DNA of 64,000 bases from Paraglaciecola arctica BSs20135. Lineage in GTDB: Bacteria; Pseudomonadota; Gammaproteobacteria; Enterobacterales; Alteromonadaceae. How positions within the stretch are numbered: position 1 is the first letter of the stretch; each line of letters starts with the position of its first letter. Below the pieces are notes generated by a model. It did not search any database and was not told the origin of the DNA. It saw only the letters and a program-made list of their open reading frames with translations. Shown here one piece after another: positions 19,637 to 27,691 of the stretch. The stretch lies in assembly GCF_000314995.1 (NCBI RefSeq), contig NZ_BAEO01000068.1, forward strand, positions 1 through 64,000. The letters run 5' to 3'. A program made the position numbers and the translations under genes.

Positions 19637-21049
19637 TTAATCTTGCTTGATATTCAATGGGATCGTCACTTTGTATCTAACCCCAATAGGTGAGTCGACT
19701 AGTTCAATCTGACCTTTATATATATTACTTACTATGTTGCTCACTATATTTAAACCTAAACCAATTTTTCCAGTGCCTCTTTGCGTAGAGAAAAAAGGTT
19801 GAAAAATCTTCTTCGCTTGTTGTTTGTCTATGCCTTTGCCGTTGTCATGGTAACCCAGATGAATATTTTCAGCATCTTGCACTATTGATATAAATACTTT
19901 GCCCCCCTGATGCTCAAAACTATGGATAACGGAATTTTCAAGCAATTGTGCCAGTAATTGTGAAAATGCAGAACGTGAATAACAAATCAGGCCATCTTGA
20001 ACTTCACACTCTAAGATAATCTGCGGATACTTGAGTTGCGCATGGGCGCGGAATTGGTCGATAAATTTTTGCATCTCAAAATTGTATGCCTGATCACTTA
20101 TGATTTTGGTGTCAATTTCGGAAAATCGAGAAATTAAGTCTGATGCACGGGTCAAATTATTGAATGTTAGATCAATAGACTCGGACAACCTACTTAGGGT
20201 TTGCATGGCGCTACTTTTAGTCAATTTGCCATTTTCGATATCTTGTGAAAACGAATGAACAATTCGACCACTACTTGAATTAGAAGTAATAGCTACACCC
20301 AGCGGGGTATTTATTTCATGAGCAAACCCCATTAACAACATGTTAGTCGTATTGGCTTTTTCGGCGATTACATCACGTTTATTGGCCATTGTTTGTTGTT
20401 CTAATACTTGGGACAAGCGCAAGTTCGCTTCAATCAGTTGGGTATTACGCTCATCTACTGTGTGACTCAATTGTTTGTTCGCATCTAATAGCTTCTGCCT
20501 AGAGCTATCATTTTCGAACACAATGGCCGCTAGATTTGCACAGGTTTCGATATACGCAAGATCTTCATCTGTAGGTGTATTTGGATACTCATAATACATT
20601 GCAAACGTACCATAGACTTTTTCATTGTGCCCCATAATTGGCTCAGACCAACAAGCTTGCAAACCGGCACTGAGCGCTAAATCTTTATACTGCGCCCAAA
20701 TAGGGTCGCTATTAATATCTGTGACAACAACACGTTTTTTTGAAAAAGCCGCCGTGCCACAGGAGCCAACTCCCATTCCAATTTCCACACCATTTATTGC
20801 TTCGCAATAATCAGCTGGTAAAGAAGCAGATGCTATAGGATGTAAAGTAGCGTTTTCAGAGTCGAGCAATAACACTGAACTTTTCATTTCAGGATTATAA
20901 ATTTCTGATTTTTCACATAACAAGTTAAGTACCACTTCAATACTATCGCCCCTAGCGACACTACGTAATACTTCAGAACGCCCAGCTTCTAGTTCTATGG
21001 CGCGTTGCAAATAATTTAAATCATCACGTGTAATGTTTATTTGGGGCAT
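19637..21049 (-). CDS. soluble GAF-domain histidine kinase
   Basis: This 470-residue protein has no membrane helix. A GAF sensor domain (about 30-178, with GMGVGSCGTAAF) is followed by a coiled-coil linker (about 180-230), an H-box GFAHEINTPLG with His244, and an HATPase domain with ENSVIHSF (N box), YHDNGKGI and GKIGLGLNIV. The kinase end resembles those that act on remote response regulators. No response regulator gene is adjacent, so it is an orphan sensor. The ligand is unknown. Confidence 0.9.
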   Translation of the reverse strand: MPQINITRDDLNYLQRAIELEAGRSEVLRSVARGDSIEVVLNLLCEKSEIYNPEMKSSVLLLDSENATLHPIASASLPADYCEAINGVEIGMGVGSCGTAAFSKKRVVVTDINSDPIWAQYKDLALSAGLQACWSEPIMGHNEKVYGTFAMYYEYPNTPTDEDLAYIETCANLAAIVFENDSSRQKLLDANKQLSHTVDERNTQLIEANLRLSQVLEQQTMANKRDVIAEKANTTNMLLMGFAHEINTPLGVAITSNSSSGRIVHSFSQDIENGKLTKSSAMQTLSRLSESIDLTFNNLTRASDLISRFSEIDTKIISDQAYNFEMQKFIDQFRAHAQLKYPQIILECEVQDGLICYSRSAFSQLLAQLLENSVIHSFEHQGGKVFISIVQDAENIHLGYHDNGKGIDKQQAKKIFQPFFSTQRGTGKIGLGLNIVSNIVSNIYKGQIELVDSPIGVRYKVTIPLNIKQD

Positions 21050-21150
21050 AAGGTACCGACTTTTTATATGACGCTATTAGTGTAATTTGATATTTGCTAA
21101 AATGCTATTCGCAAAACAAGAGGCCTTAGAGTTGGACAAAATAGCAGCCA

Positions 21151-22107
21151 TTAATCCCTAAAAAAGTCTAAAATTGCAGTTACACAAGTGACTCTATATT
21201 TATCCCGTTCTTCTAATAATTCATGCTTGGAACCATCAATCACCTTAAGTTTAGTATTTGCCATTTTTGCTACCACTCGACTCTGTCGTTTGTTATCTAC
21301 AATTTGATCTGCTCCAGCTTGAATAACTAAGGCGGGGATCGGAAAAGCATGCACACTTTGCTCTATTTCGTCCATCGCCTGTGCCGCCACTTTTAACCAA
21401 TGACCGCTAACGCCACCTAACTGCGCTTGTGGTACTTCTTGATACTCTTGACGAAAAATTTGATATCTGATTCCACTATGCGTTAACTCATTAGCGGCAA
21501 AGGGTTGGTTGTCATAATTTTTTTGGCCAAAAAAATAAGCATTTTTTTTATTAAATGTGGCGTGTAGGGTGAGCAATAACTTAGCGAACCAATTAGGTAA
21601 AGGCGGACGAATACCAAACATTGGCGCCGAAAACGCCACTTTTTCAAACATCTCAGGAAAGCGCAAAACCATCAAAGCACCAATGGCTCCCCCCATAGAA
21701 TGACACAACAATTTTGGTTTGTGATCAGTCTTTTTAATAACCACCTTATCAACGAATTTTTTAAAATCATCCACGTATTCAGAAAAATTGCCCACATAAC
21801 CTATTTGAGGATTATCCAACATACGCCCTGATAAACCTTGCCCTCTATGGTCATGAATAAACACCGAATAACCATTTTGATAGAGGTCGTACACCAGTTC
21901 CTTATATTTTATTAAACTTTCAATACGCCCAGATGAAATCACAATAGCTCCTAGTGCCTGCGGATGCAGTACATAGGCGTATGCAATATCCACGTTTCCC
22001 ACTCCTGCAAACATTTGGTGTTGAACACGGTTTTGCCAGAATGCTTGAATAGCGGTTGCATATACTGATTCTAAGTCAACTTCGGAGCACAAGACGTATT
22101 GAGACAT
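21151..22107 (-). CDS. alpha/beta hydrolase, PldB-like lysophospholipase/monoacylglycerol lipase
   Basis: This 318-residue serine hydrolase of the COG2267 type has the DHRGQGLSGR motif (about 86-95), the nucleophile elbow LLCHSMGGAIG (Ser137), a late Asp in VIQAGADQIVDN and the catalytic His in IDGSKHELLEE. No signal peptide is seen. The likely substrate is a lysophospholipid or monoacylglycerol; E. coli PldB has the same motif pattern. Confidence 0.88.
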   Translation of the reverse strand: MSQYVLCSEVDLESVYATAIQAFWQNRVQHQMFAGVGNVDIAYAYVLHPQALGAIVISSGRIESLIKYKELVYDLYQNGYSVFIHDHRGQGLSGRMLDNPQIGYVGNFSEYVDDFKKFVDKVVIKKTDHKPKLLCHSMGGAIGALMVLRFPEMFEKVAFSAPMFGIRPPLPNWFAKLLLTLHATFNKKNAYFFGQKNYDNQPFAANELTHSGIRYQIFRQEYQEVPQAQLGGVSGHWLKVAAQAMDEIEQSVHAFPIPALVIQAGADQIVDNKRQSRVVAKMANTKLKVIDGSKHELLEERDKYRVTCVTAILDFFRD

Positions 22108-22191
22108 GTAAAAATCCTACATTTAAATTTGATATAAAATACCCAGCCTAAACCAGACCTTAGGGTTTAGATTTCAGGCACTAACACTGGC

Positions 22192-22623
22192 TCATTTCGC
22201 GTTGCTGAGTTTTTTATTATGATTAGCTTCAATGATTCGAAGGATATCACGCCAACTAACGACCCCAATTGGGGCGCCCTGTTCATTCACTATGGGGATA
22301 CAAGAAATACTGTGTTGATTAAATAAACCGATCGCCTCATATACATCAGCAGTAGGAGTCAAAGTAATAGGTTTTCGACTCATGATTTGGTGTACCTTTT
22401 TATTCAAGGTAAACTTATCATGGACAGTTTCTTGTACTGTTCCGATAAAAGGACTAATGGATTTGAGTAAGTCTCGGTCTGATAGCACACCATATAATTT
22501 ACCTTCATCTACCACCAGCAAATGATGAAATTTGGCATTTTCAAAAATATGTTTAACCTGTCGCAGAGTATCATCCATTGTCACAGTCACCACTGGTTTA
22601 GTCATGATTTTCTCAACTAACAT
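22192..22623 (-). CDS. two-CBS-domain protein
   Basis: At 143 residues this is one Bateman module. CBS1 (about 5-60) has IMTKPVVTVTMDDTLRQV and GVLSDRDLLKS; CBS2 (about 80-135) has IMSRKPITLTPTADVYEA and GVVSWRDILRI. Such modules bind adenine nucleotides and regulate a partner. No partner domain or gene is attached. Confidence 0.88.
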   Translation of the reverse strand: MLVEKIMTKPVVTVTMDDTLRQVKHIFENAKFHHLLVVDEGKLYGVLSDRDLLKSISPFIGTVQETVHDKFTLNKKVHQIMSRKPITLTPTADVYEAIGLFNQHSISCIPIVNEQGAPIGVVSWRDILRIIEANHNKKLSNAK

Positions 22624-22741
22624 TTGCTGCCTTCTTTCACTTAATGACGTTTAGAATAAAAGGTAACTGCAACTTTGGGTATGTTGCAATAAAAACCACA
22701 AGATTTAACTCTATTCATAATGACAAATATTTGGATGCAAT

Positions 22742-24151
22742 TTATTGAGCCCAAACCAAAGGTATGCTTATTTTGACCAGTAATCCGCCTTGAGGTTTAT
22801 TGCTTGCCTGTATTAAGCCTTGGTGTTTCCCTATCGCATGTTGAGCAATAGCTAATCCCAAACCTACTCCGCCACTATTCCTATCTCGTGCGGTTGATTC
22901 ACGATAAAATGCCTCAAAAATTCTATCCAGTTGACTCTCTTCAATACCATTACCATCATCTTCTATCTCCCATACAAGGTGTTTGTCTTGTACCGACACT
23001 TTGACTTGAATGTGATGATTAGAGTAGTGGATCGCATTTCGTAGAATATTTTCTATAGCACTACTCAATAACTGCGGATCTGCATGCAAACTAACGTTTT
23101 CATCAGCTTGATAAAACAACTCCTTATTTTTTTGCGCAGCCTCGAATCGTGCATCGGCAATAATGGGCGTCATTATTTGCTCAAGACTAACAGACTGTAA
23201 GTTTTCGACTGGTAGTTGATTATCCAACCTAGATAACAACAATACTTGAGCTATCATATCTTCAATTTGCCGCGCTTCTTTTTCAATCCGCTCCAAGGCT
23301 GAAAGCATATTGGCTGACATATCAGTCTCATTTTGTTGCAGCGCAATACCAATAGATAATTGCAAACGCGTAAGAGGTGAACGCAACTCATGTGAGATAT
23401 CAGCTAGTAACCTTTTCTGACTATTTAGCACACTCTCCACTTGTTCAGACATGTAATTGAAGTCACGACCAAGTTGGCCAATTTCATCTAAACGCGCACT
23501 AGCAGCACCCACTCGCACTCCCATTTCCCCCGTCGCCATGCGTTTAGAGGCGAGACTGAGTTGCGCAATAGGATTTAGTAATCCACGCACAAATAAATAA
23601 CACAATCCCAAACTAAAGGAGATGATAAATGTGATAAATACCTCTGGATATTCATGCTGAATGACCCGAAAACTCCCACCAGGCCTTGGTTTAACCAAAA
23701 ACAACATATAGTCGGTTTGATTAGCACTTACCATACTTGGTCCAACAAAGGTGATACCTTGCACCTCTAACATTAACGGTGCACTTTGCTGGTTAAAATC
23801 GTCAAACATTTCTTTTTTGAGGCGTCTATTGCGAATTATGTTATGCACAATTTCTCTTGTGGATGGATCAATTAAAATCAAACCGAAGCGATTTCGAGCA
23901 CTCACGTGATCAAGTAACTTTTTAAGTTCGACATTGCCATTACGTTTATCAATTTGATTTTGTAATTTGCGGGTCAAGGTATTTAAATCTTTGTGCTGCT
24001 GGGGACTCAATGGCTGATATTTGGCTTCTGAGTCAAGTTGTTTAGCTAACCAGACTGAACTTAAAAAAATCAACAAAGCAGCCAACCAAAACCATAAAAA
24101 CACTCTAAAAAATAAACTTTTAGCTGGATTAAAACGACTTAATCCCTTCAT
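22742..24151 (-). CDS. cpxA: envelope-stress sensor histidine kinase CpxA
   Basis: This 469-residue inner-membrane kinase has TM1 (about 13-35), a periplasmic sensor (about 36-170), TM2 (about 171-190), a HAMP linker (LLNPIAQLSLASKRMATG), a dimerisation helix with DISHELRSPLTRLQ (His254), an N-box (AIENILRNAIHYSN), EDDGNGI, and GGVGLGLAIAQ. It overlaps the end of cpxR by 4 bp. With the divergent cpxP-type gene this is the classic Cpx arrangement. Confidence 0.95.
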   Translation of the reverse strand: MKGLSRFNPAKSLFFRVFLWFWLAALLIFLSSVWLAKQLDSEAKYQPLSPQQHKDLNTLTRKLQNQIDKRNGNVELKKLLDHVSARNRFGLILIDPSTREIVHNIIRNRRLKKEMFDDFNQQSAPLMLEVQGITFVGPSMVSANQTDYMLFLVKPRPGGSFRVIQHEYPEVFITFIISFSLGLCYLFVRGLLNPIAQLSLASKRMATGEMGVRVGAASARLDEIGQLGRDFNYMSEQVESVLNSQKRLLADISHELRSPLTRLQLSIGIALQQNETDMSANMLSALERIEKEARQIEDMIAQVLLLSRLDNQLPVENLQSVSLEQIMTPIIADARFEAAQKNKELFYQADENVSLHADPQLLSSAIENILRNAIHYSNHHIQVKVSVQDKHLVWEIEDDGNGIEESQLDRIFEAFYRESTARDRNSGGVGLGLAIAQHAIGKHQGLIQASNKPQGGLLVKISIPLVWAQ

Positions 24152-24843
24152 GCGGGCACCACATACAGATAACCAGCCCCACGATGAGTTTTGATTTTTT
24201 CTTCTGGACTAAAGACAGCTAATTTTTTACGAAGGTTACTAACATGCATATCTATGCTGCGGTCAAAAGCAGCAAGTTTTCTTCCTAGTACTTTTTCACT
24301 GATGTCCTGTTTACTGACTAAACTTCCTTGGTTAATCATCAACAGATGCAAAATAGAATATTCGGTGCCAGTTAGTTCCACAATATTGTCAGCACAAAAC
24401 ACTTGTTGTGCTGAGGGTGAAAGAACCACATCACCTAACTTTAAATTTTGCTGCACACTACCACTAGGTAACAAAGCCATTCTGCGAACCAAAGCTTTTA
24501 TTCTTGCCGATAACTCCCTATGGTTAAACGGTTTCGCCAAATAATCGTCAGCTCCCATTTCCAGACCAAAAATTTTGTCATAGTCGTCGCCTTTAGCTGT
24601 CAACATTAATACTGGAGTGAGATGACTAGTGCGCAATTTTTTTAATACTTCAAAGCCGTCCAGTTTAGGTAACATGACATCCAGCAAGATAAGGTCGTAG
24701 TGTTTGTTTGAGGTCGCTAAACTCAGACCAGCTTCTCCGTCGTGGGCAACATCTAATTCATAGCCTTGCGGGCTAAGGTATTCTTTAAGTAATTCGGTCA
24801 ACTCTAAATCATCATCGATCAATAATAGTTTTTTAGCCGACAT
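24148..24843 (-). CDS. cpxR: envelope-stress response regulator CpxR
   Basis: This 231-residue OmpR-family regulator has a receiver domain with DDD at 10-12, phospho-acceptor Asp55 in LILLDVMLPK and the conserved Lys in LAKPFNHREL. A winged-helix DNA-binding domain follows (AFDRSIDMHVSNLRKKL). Its sequence tracks E. coli CpxR closely through the receiver. A matching GTAAA-N6-GTAAA site lies upstream of the divergent cpxP-type gene. Confidence 0.96.
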   Translation of the reverse strand: MSAKKLLLIDDDLELTELLKEYLSPQGYELDVAHDGEAGLSLATSNKHYDLILLDVMLPKLDGFEVLKKLRTSHLTPVLMLTAKGDDYDKIFGLEMGADDYLAKPFNHRELSARIKALVRRMALLPSGSVQQNLKLGDVVLSPSAQQVFCADNIVELTGTEYSILHLLMINQGSLVSKQDISEKVLGRKLAAFDRSIDMHVSNLRKKLAVFSPEEKIKTHRGAGYLYVVPA

Positions 24844-24920
24844 ATCTTCCCTTGGGTATTTTTAGCTGGAGCTACACTATAACTCAGTGCGCCCCTGTGA
24901 ATACTGTGCAACATTATGCA

Positions 24921-24936
24921 TTTACACAAGCTTTAC
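24921..24936 (-). promoter_or_regulatory. CpxR box
   Basis: Read on the minus strand this is GTAAA-GCTTGT-GTAAA, two GTAAA half-sites six bases apart, within the published 4-8 base spacing for CpxR. It lies between cpxR (start 24843) and the cpxP-type gene (start 25018), so it could serve both. Confidence 0.75.
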
Positions 24937-25017
24937 ATTCCCTTTGCGTTTCTTTGCATTGTATTCGCTAGACTTGTTGGCAGTTCATTGAAGGTAGTTA
25001 ATAAAGAGGATAAAAAA

Positions 25018-25839
25018 ATGTCAAAATTTAAAACATTAGTTAAAACAACACTTACACCTATTGCGCTTTGTCTATCCCTTGCAACAGCAGTACCTGCTAT
25101 TGCTCATAAAAGCCACCACCAAAAAAATGATGGCATGCGCCAAATATTGTCTGAGTTATCTCTAACCGATACCCAAAAGCAAGATATCAGACAGGTATTA
25201 AAACAAAGCCGTGAAGACAGAGACCTGTTCCTTACTGATGCTAAGTCGCCACAAACAGAATTGCGCAATCTTATACAATCGACTGCATGGGATCAAACAG
25301 CTGTCGAAAGTGCCATTACCCAAAACCAAGCTGCAAAGCAGGAAAAAGCACTACAACGTGCTATCAACAAAAACCAAGTATGGAATTTGTTAACTGAAAC
25401 TCAACAAGCTGAATTTGTTGCCCAACTAGAAACTCGCATGGCCAAACATGACGCGAAAAGCTCTAAAGGTGAAAGAAAAGGCAAACGTAAAGGCAATAAA
25501 CTCAAACGTCTTGATTTTACCGAAGAGCAACTTGCAGCTGTAAAAGCCATTAAAACGGCAGAGAAAGAAAGTGGCGAAGCAATTAAGGCTAAGCTTAAAA
25601 CCTTTAAACAAGCAGAGCGAGCGCTAGTCCAAAGTCCGAACTTTAGCCTTGAAGCTTGGCAAGTTCTAAACTCTGAGTATCAAGCTGATTTTGTGACTAT
25701 GGGGCTATTAAGAAGCAAAAGCAAACATGATATTTGGAATATTATGACGCCCGCACAGCAAGCCAAAGCCTTGGAAAAATCAGGAAAAGGCAAACACCAT
25801 AAAAAAGGCAAAAAGGGTAACAAAAAAAATAGACAATAA
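25018..25839 (+). CDS. double-domain CpxP/Spy-family periplasmic chaperone-like protein
   Basis: 273 residues from the ATG at 25018, which has AGAGG upstream and gives a normal signal peptide (cleavage near AIA, residue 29). An earlier in-frame ATG at 24916 would place the CpxR box inside the gene. The mature protein contains two LTxxQ-type helical domains: one from LSLTDTQKQDIRQ to WNLLTETQQAEF, the other from LDFTEEQLAAVK to WNIMTPAQQAKA. A Lys/Arg-rich linker (about 145-165) joins them, and the tail is basic. CpxP and Spy normally have one domain and dimerise, so this looks like a covalently linked pair. Probably CpxR-induced. Confidence 0.85.
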   Translation: MSKFKTLVKTTLTPIALCLSLATAVPAIAHKSHHQKNDGMRQILSELSLTDTQKQDIRQVLKQSREDRDLFLTDAKSPQTELRNLIQSTAWDQTAVESAITQNQAAKQEKALQRAINKNQVWNLLTETQQAEFVAQLETRMAKHDAKSSKGERKGKRKGNKLKRLDFTEEQLAAVKAIKTAEKESGEAIKAKLKTFKQAERALVQSPNFSLEAWQVLNSEYQADFVTMGLLRSKSKHDIWNIMTPAQQAKALEKSGKGKHHKKGKKGNKKNRQ

Positions 25840-25870
25840 TCGGTTTAAAAATAACACTTATCTGCATAAA

Positions 25871-25899
25871 CAACCGCATTAGCTGCGGTTGTTTTATTT
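25871..25899 (+). terminator. terminator after the cpxP-type gene
   Basis: CAACCGCA (25871-25878) pairs with TGCGGTTG (25884-25891) across a TTAGC loop, followed by TTTTATTTA. Confidence 0.8.
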
Positions 25900-26106
25900 A
25901 TGGCTGCTAATAATTTTCAGTCATTTAATTCCATCATTCCAATCAAAAAGTTCATCCCATTTCTCATAGAAAATCCTCTGGGCATTAGTTCTATTTCGTT
26001 AAGTTTAGTAACCTTAAACGCACCGTCATAATAGGATCATATTTCATTCACTATTTGGCAATATATACAATGCTAAGCTAGCCGAAATTGACTTGGAGAA
26101 GTGCAA

Positions 26107-26337
26107 ATGAGCTTAAGTATTTGGCAAATATTACTTGTAGGTTTGTTATTTATATTACTGTTTGGTCGAGGAAAAATACCCGCTTTGATGACCGACTTAG
26201 CTGCAGGGATAAAAAGCTTTAAACATGGGATTAAGGAGCAAGAGGAAGACGAACACGCATCGATTGCGACTGAGAGCAAGACCCAAAACGCAAAAAAATC
26301 AGCCGAGACGACTAAACCTATTAGTCAGCCAAAGTAA
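26107..26337 (+). CDS. tatA: twin-arginine translocase subunit TatA
   Basis: This 76-residue protein has one N-terminal membrane helix ([17 protein letters not shown]), the FGRGKIP hinge, an amphipathic helix ([17 protein letters not shown]) and a polar tail, as in TatA/E. I start at the ATG (26107), which has GGAG nine bases upstream, rather than at the GTG at 26101. First gene of tatABC; TatA oligomerises to allow passage of folded RR-signal proteins. Confidence 0.93.
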   Translation: MSLSIWQILLVGLLFILLFGRGKIPALMTDLAAGIKSFKHGIKEQEEDEHASIATESKTQNAKKSAETTKPISQPK

Positions 26338-26343
26338 ATCGCC

Positions 26344-26697
26344 ATGTTTGATTTAAGTTGGATTGAGCTTGGTTTTTGTGCAGCACTAACACTTGTGGTA
26401 GTTGGCCCAAAAGATTTACCTGTTTTTGTAAAAGGAATAGGACGGGTCATGGCCAAGGGAAAAAAAATGGTTAATGAAGTCAAAGGATCATTGTCGCGGC
26501 TAGAAAAAGAGATCGATATCAGTGATGGTAAAGCCTACCAAGAGGATAACTGGCAAACACTGCTGCCACCTGAAGTACAAAATTTACCCGACGATTTTAT
26601 TCCTGGCTCACTGCCTGCCAGCGATCACCAGCAAATGCGAGAACAACGAAAAAAAGCAATGGATGAAAGGGGTAGCAACTCAGAGATAAAAAAATGA
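26344..26697 (+). CDS. tatB: twin-arginine translocase subunit TatB
   Basis: This 117-residue protein opens MFDLSWIELGFCAALTLVVV with the conserved Glu in the helix and the GPKDLP hinge. It then has an amphipathic helix and a charged tail. TatB forms the receptor complex with TatC. Starts 6 bp after tatA and overlaps tatC by 4 bp. Confidence 0.94.
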   Translation: MFDLSWIELGFCAALTLVVVGPKDLPVFVKGIGRVMAKGKKMVNEVKGSLSRLEKEIDISDGKAYQEDNWQTLLPPEVQNLPDDFIPGSLPASDHQQMREQRKKAMDERGSNSEIKK

Positions 26698-27485
26698 AAT
26701 TAGCCGCAAATACCCCAAGCAAAACACCGTTACTGACTCACCTCACTGAGTTACGTAAACGCTTATTGTATTGTTTAGGATTTTTCTTTTTGATGTTCGC
26801 TATAAGTTATTGGTTTGCGCAGCCAATTTACACATTTTTACAACAACCTTTAGTCGACATATTCGGCCCAGATAGTGGACGAAGAATGATATACACAGGT
26901 TTACATGAAGCGTTTTTCACTTATTTAAAGCTAGCTTTTTTTAGTGCGGTTTTTTTTACGCTTCCCTTGGTCCTGATCCAAGTTTGGCGTTTTATTGCCC
27001 CTGGTTTGTATGAGCAAGAACAGAAAAGTTTATTTCCACTCTTTGCTTTAACACCAATATTATTTATTGGTGGAGCGGCCTTAGCTTTTTATTTGGTAAT
27101 GCCACTGGCGTGGGAGTTTTTTATTAGTTTTGAAACCCCAGGACAAAATACTGGTATTGAAGTGCAACTAGAGGCGAAAGTCAGCGAATATTTATCGCTA
27201 GTCATCCAACTTATCTTGGCTTTTGGGTTGTGTTTTGAATTACCAGTATTATTGCTAGTAATGGCTAAAGCTGGAATAATTACTGCACAAACCTTACGTC
27301 AACATAGACGTCATGCTGTAGTAGTGGTTTTTCTATTGGCGGCATGCCTTACCCCACCAGATTTAATCTCGCAGATCGCACTGGGTATACCTGTGTTATT
27401 ACTATATGAATTATCTATTGGCTTAATACACTGGAACGAAAAAACAGTTGCCACGTCTCTAAGAGATAAAACGACCCACTCCTAA
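26694..27485 (+). CDS. tatC: twin-arginine translocase subunit TatC
   Basis: This 263-residue six-helix membrane protein recognises RR signal peptides. Typical features are the N-terminal LLTHLTELRKRLLYCL, the FFTYLKLAFFSAVFFTLPL segment, YEQEQKSLFPLF, and the ELPVLLL and CLTPPDLISQ motifs. No tatD follows; the next gene is a Tat substrate. Confidence 0.97.
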   Translation: MKLAANTPSKTPLLTHLTELRKRLLYCLGFFFLMFAISYWFAQPIYTFLQQPLVDIFGPDSGRRMIYTGLHEAFFTYLKLAFFSAVFFTLPLVLIQVWRFIAPGLYEQEQKSLFPLFALTPILFIGGAALAFYLVMPLAWEFFISFETPGQNTGIEVQLEAKVSEYLSLVIQLILAFGLCFELPVLLLVMAKAGIITAQTLRQHRRHAVVVVFLLAACLTPPDLISQIALGIPVLLLYELSIGLIHWNEKTVATSLRDKTTHS

Positions 27486-27520
27486 GTTTGCAATAAATGT
27501 GAAAGTTAAAACCTACCCTT

Positions 27521-27549
27521 TTGTCATTTTTCTGCCATTAAACTGCCAT
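27521..27549 (+). promoter_or_regulatory. Pho box array 1 upstream of phoX
   Basis: TTGTCAT (27521), CTGCCAT (27532) and CTGCCAT (27543) are spaced exactly 11 bp apart. This matches the direct-repeat geometry of PhoB sites (CTGTCAT with 4-bp spacers). Confidence 0.75.
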
Positions 27550-27564
27550 GAATGCTTACCAAAA

Positions 27565-27593
27565 CTGTCAAAAAAACTGCCATAAACTGTCAC
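27565..27593 (+). promoter_or_regulatory. Pho box array 2 upstream of phoX
   Basis: CTGTCAA (27565), CTGCCAT (27577) and CTGTCAC (27587) form a second PhoB-type set with 12- and 10-bp steps. A possible -10 (TAACTT, about 27602) lies at the distance usual for PhoB promoters. The phoX ATG is 99 bp beyond the array. Confidence 0.75.
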
Positions 27594-27691
27594 TTTAATC
27601 CTTTAACTTTGATCTCGTTAGGTTGCTGTCAACCCAAGGTTGAACCTTCTTGTATATGTTAATTACCTTTATCAAACAGTAAGGAATAAAA

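Noticed and set aside
24916-25017. Extended N-terminus for the CpxP-type protein
   Set aside because: The extension would cover the CpxR box and promoter and give a second hydrophobic segment; the ATG at 25018 has a proper ribosome-binding site and signal peptide.
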